64,000 bases of DNA from Oxalicibacterium flavum. Its GTDB lineage: Bacteria > Pseudomonadota > Gammaproteobacteria > Burkholderiales > Burkholderiaceae_D. Position numbers and translations under genes: made by a program. Positions 35,595 through 43,962 of this stretch are shown one piece after another. The stretch lies in the NCBI RefSeq assembly GCF_014635065.1, contig NZ_BMCG01000001.1:1-64000 (forward strand), given 5' to 3'. Numbering within the stretch: the stretch's first letter is position 1; each line of letters begins with the position of its first letter. The notes beneath the pieces are model-generated. The model was not told the DNA's origin. It worked only from the letters and a program-made list of their open reading frames with translations, and searched no databases.

Positions 35595-36368
35595 ATGTCG
35601 GTTACTTATATGGTTTCAGGTTTTGCCGTCGGTTTACTGGTCGGTTTGACCGGTGTCGGTGGTGGATCCCTGATGACACCCCTGCTCACCCTGCTGTTCG
35701 GCGTCTCACCCACTGTGGCGGTCGGCACCGACCTCGCCTTTGCCTCGGTGACAAAGGTCGCCGGCACGTTCGCCCATCGCTACAAAGGCAATGTGCACTG
35801 GCATATCGTCCGCAACCTGTGCATCGGCGCGCTGCCGGCCGCGGTGCTGACGACGCTTGCACTCAAGCATTTCGGCGGACTCGGGGCGGAAATCGGCCAG
35901 CTGATCCGCTATTCGATCGCCGGTTCGGTGATGCTGACCGTGATCGCGCTGATCTTCCGCAGGCGCATGCAGAACTGGATGAACGCGCATCCGTCGCGGC
36001 AGTTGCATGGCGCCAAACAGACGGCGGCCACGATTATTTCCGGGTCGATACTAGGGACATTGGTTACAATCTCGTCCATTGGTGCCGGCGCGATCGGCGC
36101 CACCATTCTGGTGTTGCTGTATCCACGCCTGTCGCCGGCGGAAATCGCCGGTACCGACATCGCCTATGCCGTGCCCCTGACCGCGATTGCCGCGCTCGGA
36201 CACTGGTGGCTGGGTTCGATCGACTGGGAATTGCTGGCCATGCTGCTGCTGGGCTCCGTGCCCGGCATCACGATCGGCTCGCTGGTATCCCGCTCCATAC
36301 CGGAAAAAGTGCTGCGCGTGCTGTTGGCCAGTGTGCTGACGACCGTCGCCGTCAAGTTAGTCTATTAA
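35595..36368 (+). CDS. TauE/SafE-family sulfite or sulfate transporter
   Basis: A 257-residue membrane protein with about seven hydrophobic segments, of the TauE/SafE family. The start SGFAVGLLVGLTGVGGGSLMTPLL is the family signature, and it recurs in the second half as ISSIGAGAIGATILVLLYP. Members export sulfite, sulfoacetate or related anions, or may import sulfate. It opens the CysB-controlled operon and lies 10 bases before cysI. No sulfate ABC transporter gene is in the island, so a transport role here is likely, but direction is not shown. Confidence 0.88.
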   Translation: MSVTYMVSGFAVGLLVGLTGVGGGSLMTPLLTLLFGVSPTVAVGTDLAFASVTKVAGTFAHRYKGNVHWHIVRNLCIGALPAAVLTTLALKHFGGLGAEIGQLIRYSIAGSVMLTVIALIFRRRMQNWMNAHPSRQLHGAKQTAATIISGSILGTLVTISSIGAGAIGATILVLLYPRLSPAEIAGTDIAYAVPLTAIAALGHWWLGSIDWELLAMLLLGSVPGITIGSLVSRSIPEKVLRVLLASVLTTVAVKLVY

Positions 36369-36378
36369 GGAATCGAAG

Positions 36379-38073
36379 ATGTATCGCTACGATCAATACG
36401 ACCATCAGATCGTCAAGGAACGCATCGCCCAGTACCGCGACCAGGTGCGTCGCCGCCTGTCGGGCGAGCTGCTCGAGGACGAATTCCGTATCCTGCGCCT
36501 GCAGAACGGCCTGTACCTGCAGCGCCATGCCTACATGCTGCGCATCGCGGTGCCCTACGGCCTGCTGTCGTCGGCGCAGATGCGCATGTTCGCGCACATC
36601 GCGCGTACCTACGACCGCGGCTACGGCCACTTCACGACGCGCCAGAACATCCAGTTCAACTGGATCAAGCTCGAGGATTCGCCGGAAATCCTGGAAAAGC
36701 TCTCGACCGTCGAGATGCACGCGATCCAGACCTCGGGCAACTGCGTGCGCAACACGACCTCGGACCAGTTCGCCGGCGTCGCCGCCGACGAGATCATCGA
36801 TCCGCGTCCATATGCCGAGATCATCCGCGAGTGGAGCACCTTCCACCCGGAATTCGCCTATCTGCCGCGCAAGTTCAAGATCGCCATCAACGGCGCCGAG
36901 CAGGACCGCGCCGCCACCGCCGTGCATGACATCGGCCTGCATGCGGTCCGCAACGACAAGGGCGAGGTCGGCTTCCGCGTGCTGGTCGGCGGCGGCATGG
37001 GCCGCACGCCGATTCTCGGCAGCGTGATCTGCGAATTCCTGCCGTGGCAGCACCTGATGACCTACATCGAGGCCATCCTGCGCGTCTATAACCAGTACGG
37101 CCGCCGCGACAACATCTACAAGGCGCGCATCAAGATCCTCGTCAAGGCGATCGGCATCGACGAATACCGCCGCCAGGTCGAGGAAGAATGGGTCCACCTG
37201 AAGGATGGTCCGGGCACCCTCACCCAGGAAGAGCTCGACCGCGTGGCCGCCTACTTCACGCTGCCGGCCTACGAGAAGCTGCCGGTGTCCGACGCTACCT
37301 TCGAACTCAAGAAAGCCGAGGACAAGGCCTTCGCCAACTGGCTCAAGCGCAACGTGCAGCCGCACAAGGTGCCGGGCTACGCGGCGGTGGTGCTGTCGCT
37401 CAAGAAGCCGGGCGTGCCGCCGGGCGACGCGACCGACGTGCAGCTCGACTTCATGGCCGACCTCGCCGACAAGTACAGCTTCGGCGAACTGCGCGTGACG
37501 CACGAGCAGAACGTGGTGCTGTCCGACGTGCGCATCGCCGATCTGTACGAAGTCTGGGAACAGGCCAAGGCGCAGGGACTCGCCACGCCGAACATCGGTC
37601 TGCTGACCGACATGATCTGCTGCCCGGGCGGCGACTTCTGCTCGCTGGCCAATGCCAAGTCGATCCCGATCGCGCAGGCGATTGCCGAACGCTTCGAGAA
37701 CCTCGATTTCCAGCACGACATCGGCGACATCGAACTCAATATTTCCGGCTGCATCAATGCCTGCGGCCACCACCACGTGGGCAACATCGGCATCCTCGGC
37801 GTCGACAAGGACGGCAGCGAGTGGTACCAGGTGTCGCTCGGCGGCGCGCAGGGCAACGAATCGTCGGTCGGCCGCATCATCGGCCCCTCGTTCTCGGCGG
37901 CGCAGATGCCGACCGTGATCGAACGCGTGCTGGAAGTCTATGTGCGCGAGCGCATCGAAGACGAACGATTCATCGACACCGTGCGCCGCCTGGGCGTGGC
38001 TCCGTTCAAGGAGCACGTCTATGCGACCCCGATCAAGACCGAGGAAACCACGGGAGAAGACGCTTATGCATAA
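36379..38073 (+). CDS. cysI: assimilatory sulfite reductase hemoprotein subunit
   Basis: Reduces sulfite to sulfide with siroheme and a 4Fe-4S cluster. The 564-residue protein has both ferredoxin-like halves. YGHFTTRQNIQFNWI and HAIQTSGNCVRNTTSDQFAGV lie in the first half, and the cluster/siroheme ligands in ICCPGGDFCSL and ISGCINACGHHHVGNIG. The family's usual partner CysJ is absent here; instead DUF934 overlaps its 3' end by eight bases. The electron donor in these bacteria is taken to be ferredoxin or an NADPH system elsewhere. It may also be annotated nitrite/sulfite reductase. Confidence 0.95.
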   Translation: MYRYDQYDHQIVKERIAQYRDQVRRRLSGELLEDEFRILRLQNGLYLQRHAYMLRIAVPYGLLSSAQMRMFAHIARTYDRGYGHFTTRQNIQFNWIKLEDSPEILEKLSTVEMHAIQTSGNCVRNTTSDQFAGVAADEIIDPRPYAEIIREWSTFHPEFAYLPRKFKIAINGAEQDRAATAVHDIGLHAVRNDKGEVGFRVLVGGGMGRTPILGSVICEFLPWQHLMTYIEAILRVYNQYGRRDNIYKARIKILVKAIGIDEYRRQVEEEWVHLKDGPGTLTQEELDRVAAYFTLPAYEKLPVSDATFELKKAEDKAFANWLKRNVQPHKVPGYAAVVLSLKKPGVPPGDATDVQLDFMADLADKYSFGELRVTHEQNVVLSDVRIADLYEVWEQAKAQGLATPNIGLLTDMICCPGGDFCSLANAKSIPIAQAIAERFENLDFQHDIGDIELNISGCINACGHHHVGNIGILGVDKDGSEWYQVSLGGAQGNESSVGRIIGPSFSAAQMPTVIERVLEVYVRERIEDERFIDTVRRLGVAPFKEHVYATPIKTEETTGEDAYA

Positions 38074-38629
38074 CCTCATCAAGGACCGCGCCGTCATCGG
38101 CGAAGACGACTGGACCCTGCTGCGCCTGCAGCCCGCCGTGGCGGCGGCCGAAGGCGTGGAAGCGCAGGAAGGCGACAAGCCGGAATCCATTACTGTCCCG
38201 GCCGGCAAGGTCATCGTGCCGCTGGCGGTATGGCAGGCACAACATGCGACGCTGTCGCAGCGCAAGGACGTCGGCGTCTGGCTCGCCAGCGACGAACGCC
38301 CGGAAGCGCTGAAGGACGATATCGAGCGCCTGGAAATGATCGCCGTCGAATTCCCCAAATTCGCCGACGGCCGCGGCTATTCGATCGCCTTCAACCTGCG
38401 TGCGCGCCACGGCTACGAAGGCGAACTGCGCGCCTTCGGCGACGTGCTGCGCGACCAGCTGTTCTACATGCAGCGCGTCGGCTTCAACTCGTTTGCCGTG
38501 CGTCCCGACCGCGACGTCAACGATGCCATCAAGGGCTTGAGCGACTTCTCCGAGAGCTACCAGCAATCGTGGGACAAGAAGGCACCGCTGTTCCGCCGCG
38601 TCCATCGCCAGGCAACCGTCAACAAATGA
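38066..38629 (+). CDS. DUF934 protein, probable sulfite reductase partner
   Basis: A 187-residue cytosolic protein of the DUF934 family, which is found almost always beside cysI in proteobacteria. The start MHNLIKDRAVIGEDDWTLL, the middle LEMIAVEFPKFADGRGYSIAFNLRAR, the LRDQLFYMQRVGFNSFAVR stretch and SFSESYQQ-like end (DFSESYQQSWD) are characteristic. There is no known cofactor site. The ATG overlaps cysI and the stop overlaps cysH (ATGA), so translation is coupled on both sides. A role in delivering electrons or assembling CysI is inferred only from this constant linkage. Confidence 0.9.
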   Translation: MHNLIKDRAVIGEDDWTLLRLQPAVAAAEGVEAQEGDKPESITVPAGKVIVPLAVWQAQHATLSQRKDVGVWLASDERPEALKDDIERLEMIAVEFPKFADGRGYSIAFNLRARHGYEGELRAFGDVLRDQLFYMQRVGFNSFAVRPDRDVNDAIKGLSDFSESYQQSWDKKAPLFRRVHRQATVNK

Positions 38630-39351
38630 ACGAGACCGAATTCGCCGTGCTGGTCGAGAAGACGCGCGAAACGCTGCAGCGCGTGGCCGAGCAGTTCGCC
38701 CCGGCCGTGTTCGCCTCCAGCCTCGCGGCCGAGGACATGGTGCTGACCGACATGATCCTGCGCGACAAGCTGGACATCGGCATCTTCACGCTCGAGACCG
38801 GCCGCCTGCATGCGGAAACGCTGGGCGTGCTCGACCGCATCAAGGACACCTACGGCTACGAGGTTGCGCTGTACCGCCCGCAGCCTGAAGCGGTCGACGG
38901 CTACGTCAGGCAGAACGGCCTGAACGCCTTCTACGACAGCGTCGAACTGCGCAAGGAGTGCTGCCGCATCCGCAAGGTCGAGCCGCTCAACCGCGCCCTG
39001 CAGGGGCAGCGTGCCTGGGTCACCGGCCAGCGCCGCGCGCAGTCGGCCACGCGCGCCGAACTGCACGTGCAGGAGCACGACGAGGCGCACGGCATGGAGA
39101 AATTCAATCCGCTGGCGGACTGGTCGGAAGAAGATGTCTGGCACTACATCCGCAGCAAGGGCGTGCCCTACAACCCGCTGCACGACCGCGGCTACCCGTC
39201 GATCGGCTGCGAACCGTGCACGCGCGCGATCCAGCCCGGCGAGGACGTGCGCGCCGGCCGCTGGTGGTGGGAGCAGCCGGAATCCAAGGAATGCGGCCTG
39301 CATGTCGTTGACGGCAAGCTGGTGCGCATCAAATCCGCTGCCACGGTCTGA
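38626..39351 (+). CDS. cysH: phosphoadenosine/adenosine phosphosulfate reductase
   Basis: Reduces activated sulfate to sulfite with thioredoxin. The 241-residue protein has SSLAAEDMVLTDMI, the Cys pair CCRIRKVEPL, the second pair GCEPCTRAI and the catalytic KECGLH Cys near the end. The two Cys pairs bind a 4Fe-4S cluster and mark the APS-using class rather than the PAPS-using E. coli enzyme. This is consistent with the absence of a CysC kinase domain in the CysN that follows. It overlaps the DUF934 gene by four bases. Confidence 0.94.
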   Translation: MNETEFAVLVEKTRETLQRVAEQFAPAVFASSLAAEDMVLTDMILRDKLDIGIFTLETGRLHAETLGVLDRIKDTYGYEVALYRPQPEAVDGYVRQNGLNAFYDSVELRKECCRIRKVEPLNRALQGQRAWVTGQRRAQSATRAELHVQEHDEAHGMEKFNPLADWSEEDVWHYIRSKGVPYNPLHDRGYPSIGCEPCTRAIQPGEDVRAGRWWWEQPESKECGLHVVDGKLVRIKSAATV

Positions 39352-39425
39352 CCGTCGCACGTCCCGTACCACCCTGTTCCCATCACCCTTGCATCACCTT
39401 CGTATCACCAACGTTCGAGAACGCC

Positions 39426-40361
39426 ATGAATACAGCAGTTGACAAACTTTTCCTCGATGCCGCTCACAACCGCCATCTGGACTGGCTGGAATCGGAAGCC
39501 ATCCACATCATGCGCGAGGTCGCGGCCGAATGCACGAATCCCGCCCTGCTGTTCTCGGGCGGCAAGGATTCGGTGGTGCTGCTGCGCATCGCCGAGAAGG
39601 CCTTCCGTCCCGGCAAGTTCCCGTTCCCGCTGGTGCACATCGACACCGGCCACAACTTCGACGAAGTGATCCAGTTCCGCGACAAGCGCGTGGCCGAACT
39701 CGGCGAGCGCCTGATCGTCGGCCACGTCGAGGATTCGATCAAGCGAGGCACCGTGCGCCTGCGCAATCCGCAGACCGATTCGCGCAATGCCGCGCAAGCC
39801 GTAACACTGCTGGAAACCATCGCCGAACACCAGTTCGACGCCTGCATCGGCGGCGCGCGCCGCGATGAGGAAAAGGCCCGCGCCAAGGAACGCATCTTCT
39901 CGTTCCGCGACGAATTCGGCCAGTGGAACCCGAAGGCGCAGCGCCCGGAACTCTGGGACCTCTACAACACCCGCGTGCATCCGGGCGAGAACATACGCGT
40001 GTTCCCGATCTCGAACTGGACCGAGCTCGACGTCTGGCAGTACATCGCCCGCGAGAAACTCGAACTGCCGTCGATCTACTTTGCGCACCAGCGCGAGGTG
40101 ATTCCGCGCAACGGCCTGCTGGTGCCGCTGACGCCGCTGACGCCGGCCAGGGAAGGCGAAGCGGTGGAAACGCAGACGGTCCGCTTCCGTACCGTCGGCG
40201 ACATCTCGTGCACCTGCCCGGTGTCGTCGGACGCCGCCAGCGTCGAGGCCATCATCGCCGAGACCGCCGTCACCCAGATCACCGAGCGCGGCGCCACGCG
40301 CATGGACGACCAGACTTCCGAAGCATCGATGGAAAAACGTAAAAAAGAAGGATATTTCTGA
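39426..40361 (+). CDS. cysD: sulfate adenylyltransferase subunit 2
   Basis: Forms APS from sulfate and ATP together with CysN. The 311-residue ATP-pyrophosphatase family member shows the PP-loop SGGKDSVVLLRIAEKAF, then GHNFDEVIQFRD, RRDEEKARAKER and the long conserved C-terminal region including VRFRTVGDISCTCPV. It follows cysH after 74 bases and its stop overlaps the cysN start (TGATG). Confidence 0.96.
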   Translation: MNTAVDKLFLDAAHNRHLDWLESEAIHIMREVAAECTNPALLFSGGKDSVVLLRIAEKAFRPGKFPFPLVHIDTGHNFDEVIQFRDKRVAELGERLIVGHVEDSIKRGTVRLRNPQTDSRNAAQAVTLLETIAEHQFDACIGGARRDEEKARAKERIFSFRDEFGQWNPKAQRPELWDLYNTRVHPGENIRVFPISNWTELDVWQYIAREKLELPSIYFAHQREVIPRNGLLVPLTPLTPAREGEAVETQTVRFRTVGDISCTCPVSSDAASVEAIIAETAVTQITERGATRMDDQTSEASMEKRKKEGYF

Positions 40362-41680
40362 TGAGTGCCCAATTGAACGTTGCCGTGGCTGACAGCCAAT
40401 CGACCGAGCGTGGCCTGCTGCGCTTCATCACCGCCGGCTCCGTCGATGACGGCAAGAGCACGCTGATCGGCCGCCTGCTGTTCGACAGCAAGGGCATCTT
40501 CGCCGACCAGCTGGCCGCCGTCTCGCGCTCCAGGCACAAGCGCACGGTCGGCGACACCATCGACCTGTCGCTGCTGACCGACGGCCTCGAGGCCGAACGC
40601 GAACAGGGCATCACGATCGACGTCGCCTACCGCTACTTCGCCACGCCCAAGCGCAAGTTCATCATCGCCGACACGCCGGGCCACGAGCAATACACGCGCA
40701 ACATGGTGACCGGCGCCTCGACCGCCGACGCCGTCATCATCCTGATCGACGTCTCGAAGGTGAAGCTCAACGACGACGGCAGCGTCGATCTGCTGATCCA
40801 GACCAAGCGCCACTCGACGATCGCGCACCTGCTGCAGATCGAGCACGTGATCGTCGCCGTCAACAAGATGGATCTGGTTGACTACGACCAGACCGTCTAT
40901 GACCGCATCGTCGCCGCCTATTCCGAATTTGCCGCCACGCTGGGGCTGAAGGACATCCATCCGATCCCGCTGTCGGCGTTGGCCGGCGACAACGTGGTGG
41001 TCGGCAGCGAGAAAATGAACTGGTACACCGGTCCGACGCTGATCGAACTGCTGGAATCGCTGTCCGTGCACGACGAATCGCACGACGTGCCGTTCCGCTT
41101 CCCGGTACAGCTGGTGGCGCGCCACAACGGTCACGAAGCCAACGATTTCCGCGGCTACATGGGCCGCATCGAAGCCGGCAAGATCGCCAGGGGCGACCGG
41201 ATCGTGGTGCAGCCAGGCGGCCAGGAAGCGACCGTCAAGGACATCCAGACCTTCGACGGCTCGCTGGCGGAAGCCGTGGCCGGTCAGTCGGTCACGCTGC
41301 TGCTCGACGAATATGTCGATATCTCGCGCGGCGATACATTGTCGGAAGCCGCGCGTCCCGCCACGCTGCTCAAGACGGTCCTGGCCGACATCTGCTGGCT
41401 GTCGGAAGAACCGCTGGATCTGCGCCGCAAGTACTGGCTCAAGCACACCACGCGCCAGGTCGCAGCGCGCGTCACCAGGATCGAGTCGCTGCTCGACATC
41501 AACACGCAGCAACGGCATGCGGCCGACGAGGTCAAGCTCAACGGCATCGCCACCGTCTCGATCAACGTGCAGCAGCCGCTGGCGGCCGACGCCTACGATG
41601 CCAGCCGCTCGACCGGCTCCTTCATCCTGATCGACGAAGTCACGCATCAGACCGTTGCGGCCGGCATGATCCGTCTGTAA
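40361..41680 (+). CDS. cysN: sulfate adenylyltransferase subunit 1 (GTPase)
   Basis: GTPase subunit whose GTP hydrolysis drives APS synthesis. The 439-residue protein has the P-loop AGSVDDGKSTLIGRLLFDS, DVAYRYF, ADTPGHEQYTRNM (G3) and VNKMDLVDY (G4), followed by EF-Tu-like domains 2 and 3. It ends after about 440 residues, so no CysC (APS kinase) domain is fused. It begins on the last base of cysD's stop. cobA follows after 20 bases and is likely in the same operon. Confidence 0.96.
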   Translation: MSAQLNVAVADSQSTERGLLRFITAGSVDDGKSTLIGRLLFDSKGIFADQLAAVSRSRHKRTVGDTIDLSLLTDGLEAEREQGITIDVAYRYFATPKRKFIIADTPGHEQYTRNMVTGASTADAVIILIDVSKVKLNDDGSVDLLIQTKRHSTIAHLLQIEHVIVAVNKMDLVDYDQTVYDRIVAAYSEFAATLGLKDIHPIPLSALAGDNVVVGSEKMNWYTGPTLIELLESLSVHDESHDVPFRFPVQLVARHNGHEANDFRGYMGRIEAGKIARGDRIVVQPGGQEATVKDIQTFDGSLAEAVAGQSVTLLLDEYVDISRGDTLSEAARPATLLKTVLADICWLSEEPLDLRRKYWLKHTTRQVAARVTRIESLLDINTQQRHAADEVKLNGIATVSINVQQPLAADAYDASRSTGSFILIDEVTHQTVAAGMIRL

Positions 41681-41700
41681 GCAGCACGCGGGGCAAGTCC

Positions 41701-42441
41701 ATGTCGCAGTCGACGCCGCGCTACGGCAAGGTCTATCTGGTCGGCGCCGGCCCCGGCGCCGCCGATCTGATCACCGTACGCGGCGCGCGCATCCTGGCAC
41801 AGGCCGATGTCGTTTTGCACGACGCGCTGGTCACCGAAGACCTGCTGGCGCTGGCGCCGCAGGCCGAGAAGATTTCGGTCGGCAAGCGCAGCGGCCAGCG
41901 CTCCACCGCCCAGCTCGCGATCAACCAGTTGCTGGTTGACTGCGCGGCACACCACCGCACGGTGGTGCGATTGAAAGGCGGCGACCCCATGCTGTTCGGC
42001 CGTGCCGACGAAGAGTTGCAGACGCTCGAAGCGCACGGCATCGCCGTCGAGATCGTGCCCGGCATCACCACCGCCTTCGCGGCTGCTGCCGCCACGCAGC
42101 AGCCGCTAACCAAGCGCGGTGTCGCGCGCAGCGTGGCCTTCTTCACTTCCGCCACCGCGCCGCAGCACGCCGACGAACTCGCGATGCCCGACAGCGACAC
42201 GCTGATCCAGTACATGGGCGGACGCGAAGCGATTGCCACCGCAAAGAAACTCATCGCCCAGGGCCGTTCGCTCGAGCTGCCGGTCGTCATCGTGGAAAAC
42301 TGCAGCCTGCCCGATCAGACGGTCACGCGCATGCGCCTGCGCGACCTCGAACACGGATTGGGAGAACGTCAGGGACCGGTGCTGGTGATGATCGGCGACG
42401 CCATGGCAGCGCGCGACACAACGGACAAGAAAGAAGATTGA
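41701..42441 (+). CDS. cobA: uroporphyrinogen-III C-methyltransferase (SUMT)
   Basis: Methylates uroporphyrinogen III twice to give precorrin-2, which leads to the siroheme used by CysI. The 246-residue protein is a stand-alone SUMT without the CysG oxidase/chelatase domain. VYLVGAGPGAADLITVRG, VVRLKGGDPMLFGRADEEL and the PGITTAFAAAAATQQPLTKRGVARS stretch are the SAM and substrate motifs. It closes the plus-strand cys operon. Precorrin-2 dehydrogenation must be done by a gene elsewhere; cbiX, the possible chelatase, meets it tail to tail. Confidence 0.94.
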   Translation: MSQSTPRYGKVYLVGAGPGAADLITVRGARILAQADVVLHDALVTEDLLALAPQAEKISVGKRSGQRSTAQLAINQLLVDCAAHHRTVVRLKGGDPMLFGRADEELQTLEAHGIAVEIVPGITTAFAAAAATQQPLTKRGVARSVAFFTSATAPQHADELAMPDSDTLIQYMGGREAIATAKKLIAQGRSLELPVVIVENCSLPDQTVTRMRLRDLEHGLGERQGPVLVMIGDAMAARDTTDKKED

Positions 42442-42442
42442 G

Positions 42443-42814
42443 TCAGGACAGCGTGCGCAGGCAGTAGGCAGCCATCGCATCGAGCACGCTGGCATCCTCA
42501 CCGACCGCGCCGGCAATGCGAAAACCCATCTGCGGATAGACCTGCCGGAGCTCCTCGACGATCCCCGGCAGATCGCGCATCACATGCCCGCCCTGCCCCA
42601 GGAACACCGGCACCACGGTGATGTCGCTGACGCCCTGCTGTGCCAGCTGCTCCGCCAGTTCCGGCAGGCGCGGCGACATCAGTTCCAGGAACCCCAGCAC
42701 TACCGTCACGTCCGGCGACTGCCGCTGTATCAGGTCCTGCAATCGCTGGAAAGGCTCGGCCCAGCGCGGATCGCGCGCGCCATGCGCAAACAGCACGAGC
42801 GCGCGCGTCGCCAT
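42443..42814 (-). CDS. cbiX: sirohydrochlorin chelatase, CbiX/SirB-type
   Basis: A 123-residue protein of the single-domain CbiX/SirB chelatase family, which inserts Fe (for siroheme) or Co (for cobalamin). ALVLFAHGARDPRWAEPF carries the first metal-ligand His, and VVPVFLGQGGHVMRDLPGIVEEL the second. It lies on the opposite strand to the cys operon, one base from the cobA stop, while its start is one base within the lptG stop. So it is expressed from the lpt transcript though its job belongs to the siroheme pathway. Iron insertion is inferred from the neighbours. Confidence 0.9.
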   Translation of the reverse strand: MATRALVLFAHGARDPRWAEPFQRLQDLIQRQSPDVTVVLGFLELMSPRLPELAEQLAQQGVSDITVVPVFLGQGGHVMRDLPGIVEELRQVYPQMGFRIAGAVGEDASVLDAMAAYCLRTLS

Positions 42815-43962
42815 CAGTGCCGCTCCACCCACAACAGCGCCGCGACCGCCGCCAGCATGAACAGTGCGCTCGGCAGGATCGCGGTGGCAAATGCCGGCCA
42901 GGTATTGAGCAGGCCCAGATGCGCGAACAGGCTGTTGATGAGCTGGAAACTCACGCCGATCATGATGCCGGTGAAGATCTTGAGGCTCACGCCGCCCGAA
43001 CGGAAATGCAGATAGGCGAACGGCAGCGCCAGCGCCATCATCACGAACACCGCGAACGGATAGACGATCTTCTTCCACAACGCGATCTCGTAGCGTGCCG
43101 TCTCGCGATTGTTCTCCGCCAGATATTGCGTATAGCTCATCAGATCGAGTGCCGACATCTGCTCGGGTTCGGCAAAGCCGACCGACAGGATTTCCGGCGT
43201 CACCTCGGAAATCAAGGGGCGCGACTTGAACGCCACGGTAGAAATCGCATTGGTCAGGTCGCTGGCGCTGGTGGCGCCGCGCAGATCGGTTTCGCCAAAG
43301 CGCGCTTCCGAACCGTCATGCAGCGTCCACTGGTTGCCGCCCTGGTAGTCGGCGCGCCTGGCCGTGATCAGCGAGGTCAGGTGAAAGTTGCTGTTGAATT
43401 CATAGATTTTCAGCCCTTCGAGATCGCCATTCGGCCGCACCGTGCGCACGTTGAGAAAGCGCGTGCCGACCGCCGTGCCGGTCACGCCTTCGGAACGAAT
43501 CGTATCCTTGGTCCACAGGCCCGAACGGAATTCCGACGACAGCGTCTGTCCCTGGCTCAACATCTTGGTACGATCGGCCATGACCGAGGTATGCGGCACC
43601 ACGAATTCGCCGAACAGAAAGGTGACCAGCGCGAACACCAGCCCGATCCGGACCAGCATGCCGCCCGCCATCGCGGTGGACATGCTGGAGGCGCGCATGA
43701 TGGTGAATTCCGAGCGCGCCGCGAATTGCGACAGCGCCCAGATGCTGCCGATCAGCGCCGCGATCGGCATCAGCTCATACACATAGCCGGGCAGCCCGAG
43801 GGCGACATAGATCAGGGCCTTCTGCAGCGTGTAGCCGCCGTGGCCAATCGACTTCAGCTCGGCCACCAGATCGAAGAAGGCGAACAGCGCGAGGAAGGCA
43901 ATCAGCACGAACAGCACCGAACGGCCGATTTCGCGCGCAAAGTATTTCTGCAGGACCTTCAT
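42814..43962 (-). CDS. lptG: LPS export ABC transporter permease LptG
   Basis: Inner-membrane permease of the LptB2FGC machine that lifts lipopolysaccharide toward the outer membrane. The 382-residue form starts at ATG 43962 (MKVLQKYFAREIGRSVLFVLIAFLALFAFFDL). Three N-terminal helices, a periplasmic beta-jellyroll of about 200 residues, and three C-terminal helices (IVYPFAVFVMMALALPFAYL) fit the family. It overlaps lptF by four bases and cbiX by one. Confidence 0.95.
   Translation of the reverse strand: MKVLQKYFAREIGRSVLFVLIAFLALFAFFDLVAELKSIGHGGYTLQKALIYVALGLPGYVYELMPIAALIGSIWALSQFAARSEFTIMRASSMSTAMAGGMLVRIGLVFALVTFLFGEFVVPHTSVMADRTKMLSQGQTLSSEFRSGLWTKDTIRSEGVTGTAVGTRFLNVRTVRPNGDLEGLKIYEFNSNFHLTSLITARRADYQGGNQWTLHDGSEARFGETDLRGATSASDLTNAISTVAFKSRPLISEVTPEILSVGFAEPEQMSALDLMSYTQYLAENNRETARYEIALWKKIVYPFAVFVMMALALPFAYLHFRSGGVSLKIFTGIMIGVSFQLINSLFAHLGLLNTWPAFATAILPSALFMLAAVAALLWVERH

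Noticed and set aside
36352-38358. Long open frame (668 codons) antisense to cysI
   Set aside because: It mirrors cysI and DUF934 codon for codon, shows no known domain, and lacks a ribosome site.
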